NCBI RefSeq assembly: GCF_035818475.1
Contig: NZ_JAYMGV010000005.1
Location: 62,001 to 126,000 of the forward strand
Length of the DNA: 64,000 bases
Reading direction: 5' to 3'
Source of the DNA: Cognatitamlana sp035818475
GTDB lineage: Bacteria; Bacteroidota; Bacteroidia; Flavobacteriales; Flavobacteriaceae
Part shown: one piece after another, positions 57,207-64,000 of the stretch
How positions within the stretch are numbered: the stretch's first letter is position 1
Layout of the letters: each line of letters starts with the position of its first letter
Program-made: the position numbers and the translations under genes
Notes under the pieces: model-generated
Seen by the model: only the letters and a program-made list of their open reading frames with translations
The model's database searches: none
Told to the model about the DNA's origin: nothing

Positions 57207-58322
57207 TTATAAAACATTTTTAATCACTAAAGATTTTGAAACCGTTTCCTGCCATTCTTTTTCCGGAACAGAACTTTGTGTAATGCCTCCTCCTATATAA
57301 ATTATAGCCTGTTGGTCTTTAAGTTGCATACAGCGTAAATTAACGTAAAGCTGTGTGCTTTTTCTGGTCATTGCATAGGCTCTGTTTTCAATATTTCGCC
57401 TACCTGACCTGGACTCTGAAACAGTCTCAAAATTCAATTCTCCTAAAAAACCGGTATAAAATTCACGGTCATAGTTTTCATGGTTTAAGATAAATGTTTT
57501 GGCCTCAGTTTTTGGTAACCCACACACCGCCGGCGTAGGATGCAGAGCTTCTATCACCTGCTTTAATGGGGTATCAAACTTTAAACGGGCAGAGATTATA
57601 GTCTTTAAGTGTATGAGATTACCTGCCTTTACTGTTTTTACACCCGAAACTTCATAGTCCTCAACCAAAGGCTTTAGGTTATCAACTATAAAATCTGTTA
57701 CAAACTGTTGTTCCTGTTTTTCTTTATCTTCCCAATTGGCATTTAAACTCCCCTTATAGTCTTGTGTTCCTGCCAGAGACATTATAGAAAAACGCCGCCC
57801 TTCTACCTTAATTAATGTTTCTGGTGTAGCCCCTAACCATAGCCCTACTTTTGGATGATACCAGCAATATACGAATGCAGATTTATAGGTATTTAAAAGC
57901 CTTTTAAAAATAGCAACAGGGTCAGTTTCTGAAAGATTTACGGCTTCTTTTCTGGACAAAACAACCTTTTTTAAGTTTGAATTTTTAATGGCTTCAACGC
58001 CTTGTTTCACCAGGTTAATATGATAGGCTTTGGAATCTGATAAACTTAAATCTGAGAGTTCCGGTGTCTTAATTGTACCTGATGGGGAAAATACTGTTGA
58101 AAGAACTTTAGAGTTTTTTTCCGGTATTAAGACTGTTTTTTCAGCATGACTAAACGGTGAAAACACAAAACCTCTTTCAGTAAAATCTTTTATAAAAAAT
58201 AATTCATCTGTATCCTGAAACATACCATTAACCTTTGATTCAGTGGGTTTTCTATACGTTACAAATGGTAAGTGCTTGTTGTAATGTATTGTAACAAACT
58301 CAAAAAAATCTTCTGATGTCAT
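57207..58322 (-). CDS. menF: Isochorismate synthase
   Basis: 371 residues, the short form usual in Bacteroidota. Chorismate-binding domain motifs: NLKKVVLSRKEAVNLSETDP, YCWYHPKVGLWLGATPETLI, MSLAGTQDYKG, HLKTIISARL, LHPTPAVCGLPKTEA, FYTGFLGELNF and YIGGGITQSSVPEKEWQET. Converts chorismate to isochorismate, the entry step to menaquinone. The start lies 5 bases after the thioesterase stop; menD follows. A siderophore role is less likely with menD next door. Confidence 0.93.
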   Translation of the reverse strand: MTSEDFFEFVTIHYNKHLPFVTYRKPTESKVNGMFQDTDELFFIKDFTERGFVFSPFSHAEKTVLIPEKNSKVLSTVFSPSGTIKTPELSDLSLSDSKAYHINLVKQGVEAIKNSNLKKVVLSRKEAVNLSETDPVAIFKRLLNTYKSAFVYCWYHPKVGLWLGATPETLIKVEGRRFSIMSLAGTQDYKGSLNANWEDKEKQEQQFVTDFIVDNLKPLVEDYEVSGVKTVKAGNLIHLKTIISARLKFDTPLKQVIEALHPTPAVCGLPKTEAKTFILNHENYDREFYTGFLGELNFETVSESRSGRRNIENRAYAMTRKSTQLYVNLRCMQLKDQQAIIYIGGGITQSSVPEKEWQETVSKSLVIKNVL

Positions 58323-58327
58323 GTATT

Positions 58328-58765
58328 CTATTTCGATTTTGGCAGTGCAATAGTAGTTAATTTACACAACGAAATCAAATTATCATGATCATCTGTAACT
58401 CTTATCTCTAATAGTTGAGTTGTTCTACCTTTATGCAAATAGGTGGCTTTGGCATATACAAATCCAGCTCTAACACTTTTTAGATGATTTGCAGAAATCT
58501 CTATTCCTCTAATGAATACTTTGCCCAAATCTGATAAAATTTCTGCAGCAAAACTTCCCATTGTTTCAGCTAAAGCAACAGTTGCGCCGCCATGAAGCAC
58601 GCCATCTGGTTGATGTACTTTTGAGGTTACAGGCATTTTACCTAACACAAAATCATCTCCAAAATCAATGATCTCAATATCTAAAGTCTCCATTAAAGTA
58701 TTTTTGCAAATTGCATTGGCTTTGGCCAAAACATCTTCTCTTGATAATGCCATTAAAAAACTCAT
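58328..58765 (-). CDS. Hotdog-fold PaaI/MenI-type thioesterase
   Basis: About 145 residues from ATG 58765 (ATG 58753 is also possible; an upstream ATG at 58807 adds an unlikely leader). The family core HQPDGVLHGGATVALAETMG includes the catalytic acid, followed by IEISANHLKSVRAGFVYAKA. By context, first in an operon with menF and menD, it is the likely DHNA-CoA thioesterase of menaquinone synthesis (MenI role). Confidence 0.85.
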   Translation of the reverse strand: MSFLMALSREDVLAKANAICKNTLMETLDIEIIDFGDDFVLGKMPVTSKVHQPDGVLHGGATVALAETMGSFAAEILSDLGKVFIRGIEISANHLKSVRAGFVYAKATYLHKGRTTQLLEIRVTDDHDNLISLCKLTTIALPKSK

Positions 58766-58892
58766 TTTTAAAATTCGTCCTGTAAAAATACAAAACGATT
58801 GGAACATAAACTTTAAGAACCCCCAAACTCAGCAAGATTGGAAAAGTGATTATCTTAGTTTCAGGATATATTTGTGGCACTAATACATAACA

Positions 58893-59771
58893 ATGACAAC
58901 TAAACAAAGTAACAGAGCGCTTTACGAACAAAAACTAAATGTTATTATTGAATATATCAATACTAATTTAGATCGTAAAATAGATCTAAAAACGCTTGCT
59001 GAGATCTCACATGTTTCACCGTTTCATTTTCACCGTATTAGTAGGGCCTTATTAGGAGAGCCCATTGGCAGATATATTTCCAGAACGCGACTGGAAGCTG
59101 CTGCTAAGATGATAAGATATTCCGCTTTAGATATTGAAGCTATTGCATTTAGTATAGGGTATGAAACCCCTTCATCCTTATCAAAAGCTTTCAAAATACA
59201 TTTTGGGGTATCACCTTCGTCCTATCGAAAAAATAAATCATTCACAATCAAAACATCGAACATTATGAAAACCATGCCTAGTACAGATCAAAAGTTAAAT
59301 ATAAAAAAGCCAAAAATTCAAACCGTTGAAGATAAGCAATGCTTGTATTACCGCATGCAAGGTGCATACCAATCCCTTGATTATTCAGGGGCCTGGGAAA
59401 AACTTTGGAATCAGGTCAAGGAGCAAAAGTTATTTACAAAGGGCATTCAACATTTTGGCTTACCCTATGATGACCCAAAAGTTACCGACGAGACTAAAAT
59501 TAGATATGATGCTTGCTTAATCATTCATAAAAATGCAAAACCGGTAGGTGATGTCGGTGTTAAAACCTTAAAAGGGGGTAAATTTGCTGTGTTTTTATAT
59601 CAAGGGTCTTACAAACATTTTGAAGCGGTATATAATTATATTTTTAACGATTGGCTTTTAAATAATGACTATGAACTGCGTGATGAACCTGTTAGAGAGC
59701 GGTATATTAGTCATCCAGAACGTATTGCAGAAGAGAAGCTTAAAACCGAATTTTACATTCCTGTAAAATAA
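58893..59771 (+). CDS. AraC-family regulator with GyrI-like effector domain
   Basis: 292 residues. N-terminal double HTH (10-110: LKTLAEISHVSPFHFHRISR, AIAFSIGYETPSSLSKAFKI, HFGVSPSSYRK) and C-terminal GyrI-like ligand domain (about 145-292: CLYYRMQGAYQSLDYSGAWE, LKGGKFAVFLYQGSYKHFEA, VRERYISHPERIAEEKLKTE). This arrangement (Rob/SoxS-like plus GyrI) often controls multidrug or stress response. Divergent from the men operon with 127 bases between; terminator shared with the next gene. Confidence 0.93.
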   Translation: MTTKQSNRALYEQKLNVIIEYINTNLDRKIDLKTLAEISHVSPFHFHRISRALLGEPIGRYISRTRLEAAAKMIRYSALDIEAIAFSIGYETPSSLSKAFKIHFGVSPSSYRKNKSFTIKTSNIMKTMPSTDQKLNIKKPKIQTVEDKQCLYYRMQGAYQSLDYSGAWEKLWNQVKEQKLFTKGIQHFGLPYDDPKVTDETKIRYDACLIIHKNAKPVGDVGVKTLKGGKFAVFLYQGSYKHFEAVYNYIFNDWLLNNDYELRDEPVRERYISHPERIAEEKLKTEFYIPVK

Positions 59772-59833
59772 GTTGCTCATAAAAGAATACATATCATAAA
59801 GGGTTTTTAACGCCTATATGCTATATATAATAT

Positions 59834-59875
59834 AAAAACTACCGTTTTAAAACCAAAAACATTTTAAAACGGTAG
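59834..59875. terminator. Bidirectional terminator between converging genes
   Basis: CTACCGTTTTAAAA and TTTTAAAACGGTAG form a perfect 14-bp stem with a 9-base loop. On the minus strand it is followed by TTTTTATA. It lies between the AraC gene (ends 59771) and the lipoprotein gene (ends 59910). Confidence 0.8.
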
Positions 59876-59909
59876 CTATATCTTTAAAGTTTTATGTTTG
59901 TACCACTAA

Positions 59910-60578
59910 CTATTTAAATTGACCTAAGACTTTTTTAGCATAGGGTCCGGCAACGGCCGAAGCTGAAGCTGGATCTGTTATTTTTGAGGATACTACAGCA
60001 ACAAGCTGTTTGTTATCATCTCTATCTAAGTCATAGATTACCGTTTCCAGTTTATAAATATCAGATTCATAAGTTCTTTGTGAACGCGGCATGTATGTCC
60101 CTCCTATACCATATGGCGAGTAAAACGTTCCGTAATAACGGCCAAAACCACCATAATGCCCATAGTGTAGCGGATAATATCCTCCAGCAACATATCCTCC
60201 GGTTTCACTGGTTATAACTTCTGTTTTTACATCCTTTACAACCGTTAAAACAATGGCTTCAAACCCATCTTTTTTCAATTTACTGACCTGGTTGCCAATT
60301 TCGTCATCAGATACTTTCTTATTTAACTTTATAGAAGGATATTGTACATAACTGGCAATGGCATTCATACCATTTTTTTGAAGTTTATTAGCTATTTCCT
60401 GCTCAAAAAGCTGCCTGGACGCCAGGTCGTCCATTCTGGCCATAACTAAAATCTTATCACTCTTTACTGAACTGATATCCGGAGCTTTCCAGGTATCAAT
60501 TACTCTAATGGAAGGTCCACAGTTATAAAAAATGACAGTCAATAAAATGATTGCTGCAAATTGCAATTTCTTTTTCAT
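59910..60578 (-). CDS. Lipoprotein of unknown function, Gly/Tyr-rich
   Basis: ATG 60578 (MKKKLQFAAIILLTVIFYNC, lipobox ending at Cys20) is preferred over 60626; product 222 residues. The first half is alpha/beta (SVKSDKILVMARMDDLASRQ, LFEQEIANKLQKNGMNAIAS). A Gly/Tyr-rich segment follows (GGYYPLHYGHYGGFGRYYGT), then a conserved-looking C-terminal strand region. The style resembles DUF4136-type lipoproteins, not confirmed. Outer-membrane associated; function unknown. Confidence 0.7.
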   Translation of the reverse strand: MKKKLQFAAIILLTVIFYNCGPSIRVIDTWKAPDISSVKSDKILVMARMDDLASRQLFEQEIANKLQKNGMNAIASYVQYPSIKLNKKVSDDEIGNQVSKLKKDGFEAIVLTVVKDVKTEVITSETGGYVAGGYYPLHYGHYGGFGRYYGTFYSPYGIGGTYMPRSQRTYESDIYKLETVIYDLDRDDNKQLVAVVSSKITDPASASAVAGPYAKKVLGQFK

Positions 60579-60654
60579 GTTTGTTTGTTTTAAATTTAAT
60601 ATAAACTTAATAAAATATATGCTCAAAAAAATGGTTTTAACATAATAATAATAA

Positions 60655-61542
60655 CTAATTATTTACTCGATATGCCATAACTCTATTATGAAAAAAAGTA
60701 GGCACTAAAAGTGTTTTGGTTTCCGGAATATAATCAATATCAGCAGCATAAACAGATTGATCTTTAGTATCTAAAAGCTTAGTTTTAGTCCAGTTTTCAG
60801 CAAATATATAGTACACCTCCCCTTTCCAATTTGAAACTATAAAATCGTCATTTTCAAGCCTGACAATACCATCGCCATGCCCTATATCTTCCGTTAATAT
60901 TTTGATTCTATTATCTTTAAAATCATAGTGTCCAAAATTATGATTTCCCGAATCAATAAAATACAGGCCTTCTTTTTGAGCTAAAAGTCCATTAAGTCTT
61001 CCCTCTCCCACTTTGACAACCTCACTAATGTTACCGTTTTCTAATTTATATATTATGCTAGTTCCGGAGCCGGAACTAAACACCATGCCATTATCGGCAA
61101 CCGTAATATCATTTAATTGTGGATTTCCTCCTACCTTATACCGGTTTAAAATGTGCTGTTCCTTAATATCAATCTCAACTATTTCGTCAATATCATTGAC
61201 ATACAGCTTACCTTTTGAAATTCCCATTCCCTTAGGTGCATTCAATCCTTCTATCCATTTTAACCGTATGATCTCACCATTGGTGTTCATAGTTGATATA
61301 AAACCATTACCATCCTTTTGCCAGGGGTTATTATTAATATTGGACACATAAATTACATGAGCCTCTTTATCATAAAGCACACTTTCGCAGGTTGTTAAAA
61401 CAGAATCTGTCTCCCAGACAAGTTCTAATCCCGGTGTTTTAATATTTTCTATGGTTTTTAATTTGGCCTTAGATGCTTTTTTTCCACACGACATCAAAAT
61501 ACAAATAGACAGACAACAGATAGCAATAGATTTGTAACTCAT
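60655..61542 (-). CDS. Lipoprotein with SMP-30/gluconolactonase-like beta-propeller
   Basis: 295 residues, lipobox at Cys19 (CLSICILMSC). Repeated propeller-blade strands: HVIYVSNINNNPWQKDGNGF, GMGISKGKLYVNDIDEIVEI, NDITVADNGMVFSSGSGTSI, GLYFIDSGNHNFGHYDFKDN and DIDYIPETKTLLVPTFFHNR. Calcium-ligand-like Asn/Asp at blade centres suggest an SMP-30-like fold, probably a periplasmic sugar-lactone or ligand-binding protein. It lies 76 bases upstream of the preceding lipoprotein gene on the same strand and could be co-transcribed. Confidence 0.8.
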   Translation of the reverse strand: MSYKSIAICCLSICILMSCGKKASKAKLKTIENIKTPGLELVWETDSVLTTCESVLYDKEAHVIYVSNINNNPWQKDGNGFISTMNTNGEIIRLKWIEGLNAPKGMGISKGKLYVNDIDEIVEIDIKEQHILNRYKVGGNPQLNDITVADNGMVFSSGSGTSIIYKLENGNISEVVKVGEGRLNGLLAQKEGLYFIDSGNHNFGHYDFKDNRIKILTEDIGHGDGIVRLENDDFIVSNWKGEVYYIFAENWTKTKLLDTKDQSVYAADIDYIPETKTLLVPTFFHNRVMAYRVNN

Positions 61543-61752
61543 TTTAATCAGTTTATGGTTATAATAGGTCGTTAAAAATACTAACCCAATTATACAATTT
61601 ATTTAGTTTCTCTAAATATTTAGAAATTTCACCCAACTAATTTAGTTCAAAATCAAACACTTAAACGTATAAAAACTAAATAAAGTCGAAAATTTAGTTC
61701 ATATAAATTCATAAGGTATACATTTAAGAATCATAACCAGCCATTTTAAAAT

Positions 61753-62115
61753 ATGAAAGCGTTTTACTTTTTTGTAGCCCTATACCTGACATGTACCAGT
61801 TTAAGTCAAGCTCAATTTATTTCAAATGACGGCGAATATCATTTTGCCGCAGGAGCACTAATATCCGGAGCAACTTATGCTATCGTTTATACTTCTACTA
61901 AAAATAAAAAGAAAGCGTTTTGGTATAGTTTGGGAGCATCAACCCTTGCCGGTGTGGCAAAAGAAGTCCTGGACAGTCAAAAAGAATATAATAAGTTTGA
62001 TGCTGCCGATGTAGCCGCTACAACTTTGGGAGGGTTAACCGTTAGTTTAACGTTAGAATTACTTGTTGGAAAAAGAAAAAAAAGAAAGGAAGCCAATATA
62101 GCTTTGGTTAATTAA
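61753..62115 (+). CDS. Small secreted or membrane protein, YfiM/DUF2279-like
   Basis: 120 residues with a signal peptide (MKAFYFFVALYLTCTSLSQA). The middle is Gly/Ala-rich with two hydrophobic stretches (HFAAGALISGATYAIVYTST and ATTLGGLTVSLTLELLVGKR) and a segment WYSLGASTLAGVAKEVLDSQ, resembling YfiM/DUF2279 proteins. The very basic end overlaps the converging nitronate monooxygenase gene by 8 bases. Function unknown. Confidence 0.65.
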   Translation: MKAFYFFVALYLTCTSLSQAQFISNDGEYHFAAGALISGATYAIVYTSTKNKKKAFWYSLGASTLAGVAKEVLDSQKEYNKFDAADVAATTLGGLTVSLTLELLVGKRKKRKEANIALVN

Positions 62116-63055
62116 TCAGTTTTTTAATAATGTCCTTTGTGGGTAATATGGCTTTAGTATATTCAATGCTTGGACCTGCAACCCATACCGTTTTATATGT
62201 CGCTTTAGTTGCTGCATGCTTTGTAGCGTGCATTCCAATAGCAAACCTGATCATCTTAACCCATTTTTTTAACCTTCTGTTCTTATTTAACAGGTGCTCA
62301 ACCCAGGTTGCCTTTGTTCCTATTTTTTGAACATAGGGTGTATTGATTACAGTACAAGGTGTTCCCGAAATGCGTTCGGTCATTACAATATCACCTGCCC
62401 CATAGTCAACACAGGCCTGTTTATATGCTTCTGTTACTGAAGCTTCTTCTGAGGCAATAAACGGACTTCCTACCGAAACGCCTTCGGCACCATATTCTAT
62501 CATTTTATCTATATCAGCTTTACACCCTACGCCACCGGCAGAAATAATTGGAATATTACAATTTAAACTTAATGTTCTTATTAAATCTTCGGGCGATTTA
62601 TCTCCTCTATGCCCTCCTGCTTTATTATTTACTGCTATAACAGCATCAGCTCCCAATGCTTCAACTTTTTTGGCAAATTTTAAATCAACCACATCACAAA
62701 AAACTTTTATTCCGGATTTATGAGCCTGATTAATGGTCTCTTCAGGACTCCCCAAAGATGTAATTATAAAGTCACAGCCTTCTTCACAAATCACCTCCAA
62801 TTGCCCTTTATATTTAGTGTTAGATTTATTAACTATAAGATTAAATCCAAAAGAACCACCAGTAACTTTAGCTGCTTTTAATTCTTTGATTGCTGATCTT
62901 AAACCATCTAAGGTTCTGTAATTTAGTGCCGGAACACAGCCCGCAATACCGCTTTTCATAGCTTCAGTTACCATAGCTGTGTTAGATACCAAAAACATGG
63001 GGGCCTGAATAATAGGGTATTTTATTTGAAGAAGGTCTGTAAGTTTAGTTTGCAT
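62108..63055 (-). CDS. Nitronate monooxygenase (2-nitropropane dioxygenase family)
   Basis: ATG 63055 (MQTKLTDLLQIKYPIIQAPM) is preferred over 63076; product 315 residues. TIM-barrel FMN enzyme motifs: PIIQAPMFLVSNTAMVTEAM, GSFGFNLIVNKSNTKYKG, AVIAVNNKAGGHRGDKSP, IPIISAGGVGCKADIDKMIE and GAEGVSVGSPFIASEE. Oxidises alkyl nitronates; in many bacteria the physiological role is detoxification. The gene stands alone, converging with the small secreted protein gene. Confidence 0.9.
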   Translation of the reverse strand: MQTKLTDLLQIKYPIIQAPMFLVSNTAMVTEAMKSGIAGCVPALNYRTLDGLRSAIKELKAAKVTGGSFGFNLIVNKSNTKYKGQLEVICEEGCDFIITSLGSPEETINQAHKSGIKVFCDVVDLKFAKKVEALGADAVIAVNNKAGGHRGDKSPEDLIRTLSLNCNIPIISAGGVGCKADIDKMIEYGAEGVSVGSPFIASEEASVTEAYKQACVDYGAGDIVMTERISGTPCTVINTPYVQKIGTKATWVEHLLNKNRRLKKWVKMIRFAIGMHATKHAATKATYKTVWVAGPSIEYTKAILPTKDIIKKLIN

Positions 63056-63113
63056 GAAAAATAACTTAGTACACAAATATAATAAATATTATGCATGCAT
63101 AAGAAAATACTTT

Positions 63114-64000
63114 TTAACCAGAGAAACGATAATATCCACATTTTAAGTAAGCCCCTTCTGGAAAACTAACAGGATGATCAACATCATGCCCGGTTTTCAA
63201 AACCAAATTGCAGCTTCTTTTTACTGAGGTCAAAATCTTATCATTAATATCAAAAAAGTCTTGTGCTAATACCCTTGAGGAGCAGGAAGCCAATACCAAC
63301 AAACCATTTTTTGCGGTTAACTGCTCCCCCAGTTTAGCTAACTGAGCATATTTTTTTTTAGCCAATACTATTTCAGAGGCTTGTTTGGCAAAACTGGGAG
63401 GGTCAATTACAACCACATCAAAAGTGATCTTATTTTTAATTAGTTCTTCCAATTCTTTAAAAGCATCGCCTGCAATGGTTTTATGGATTCCGCTATAGGT
63501 ATTTAATTTACCATTTTGAACAGCTATATCCAAAGCTTGCTTGCTTATATCCAAGCTCGTCACTTCTTTGGCTCCATTATATAAGGCATGGACCGAAAAG
63601 CCACCGGCATATGAAAATACATCCAGCACCGTTTTTCCCTTACTCCATACTCCAACTTGTTTTCTGTTGGCCCTATGGTCTAAAAAATATCCTGTTTTAT
63701 GGCCCTTTATAACATTAGCAGAAAAATTAACACCATGTTCTACAAACCTAACCACCTCATTGTTTAAGCTACCATAAACCACATCTCCATTTTTTAATTG
63801 ATGTAATTTTGATTGTTCTAAACCTCTGCTTAACCTCATAACAATGGTTTCAACTCCTGTCACATCCTGTAATATGGGCATAATGATTTCCAAATAATGC
63901 AACCAGATTTCAGAATATAATTTCACCACCAAAACCGAAGCGTATACATCGGCAATTAATCCCGGAAAGCCATCGTTTTCTCCAAATAACAAGCGGTAAC
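63114..64000 (-). CDS. RlmI-type 23S rRNA (cytosine-C5) methyltransferase, 5' end outside window
   Basis: The frame is open to base 64000 (visible start YRLLFGENDGFPGLIADVYA), so the N-terminal PUA part lies outside. Visible: PUA/linker remainder, then a Rossmann SAM domain with VLDVFSYAGGFSVHALYNGA (motif I), VIDPPSFAKQ (motif IV) and LASCSSRV (motif VI, catalytic Cys), ending GAYLKCGYYRFSG. Typical RlmI/YccW order. It acts on 23S rRNA. The first in-frame start seen is a TTG at 63992, not the real start. Confidence 0.92.
   Translation of the reverse strand, partial: YRLLFGENDGFPGLIADVYASVLVVKLYSEIWLHYLEIIMPILQDVTGVETIVMRLSRGLEQSKLHQLKNGDVVYGSLNNEVVRFVEHGVNFSANVIKGHKTGYFLDHRANRKQVGVWSKGKTVLDVFSYAGGFSVHALYNGAKEVTSLDISKQALDIAVQNGKLNTYSGIHKTIAGDAFKELEELIKNKITFDVVVIDPPSFAKQASEIVLAKKKYAQLAKLGEQLTAKNGLLVLASCSSRVLAQDFFDINDKILTSVKRSCNLVLKTGHDVDHPVSFPEGAYLKCGYYRFSG

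Overview
The window reads as a chromosomal segment of a Bacteroidota species, most likely a marine or environmental Flavobacteriaceae. The evidence is AT-rich DNA, type IX secretion (T9SS) type-B sorting domains, PorP/SprF outer-membrane proteins, a SprB-like giant adhesin, the single-chain CcsBA cytochrome c synthase, FISUMP and DUF2853 proteins, and menaquinone (Men) biosynthesis. I saw no rRNA, tRNA or CRISPR array.

Region 1 (1-16.7 kb, minus strand) is a cell-surface locus like the flavobacterial spr gliding loci. Its genes, in transcription order, are a secreted beta-helix-like protein, an Ig-like protein with a type-B sorting domain, a PorP/SprF barrel fused to long helical repeats and a SPOR-like domain, and a giant modular adhesin. 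The adhesin reading frame stays open for more than 3600 codons and leaves the window at base 1. Region 2 (17-23 kb, minus) holds a small secreted protein and an ammonifying nitrite reduction set, nrfH-nrfA-ccsBA. Region 3 (23.5-27 kb, minus) is a second T9SS surface set: type-B sorted protein, PorP/SprF, OmpA.

Region 4 (27-45.8 kb) is accessory in character. It has a Crp/Fnr regulator; two diverged PAS/HTH paralogues flanking a histidine kinase and response regulator; an OsmC-AraC-TlpA run; a Fic protein with a deleted second copy 3.5 kb away; a tandem pair of LuxR-type regulators each followed by the same perfect palindrome; three small secreted proteins of unknown function; and a mosaic FISUMP lipoprotein. 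Region 5 (45.8-51.7 kb, minus) is an integrative mobilizable element beside the 3' end of mnmE. It carries integrase, excisionase-like HTH, DUF5906-type helicase, TOPRIM primase, MobC and a relaxase whose start appears frameshifted.

Region 6 (51.7-64 kb) is housekeeping: mnmE, a CvfB-type S1 protein, DUF2853, a thioesterase-menF-menD operon for menaquinone, an AraC/GyrI regulator, two lipoproteins, a nitronate monooxygenase and the 3' part of an RlmI-type rRNA methyltransferase.

The most notable signals are: a higher-order repeat of about 3.59 kb in the giant adhesin; a long terminator hairpin with a competing fold just upstream of that gene; a PorP-coiled coil-SPOR fusion; the internally deleted fic remnant; the frameshifted relaxase revealed by an ATGA overlap; and an 11-bp-phased iteron-like array in the mobilizable element.
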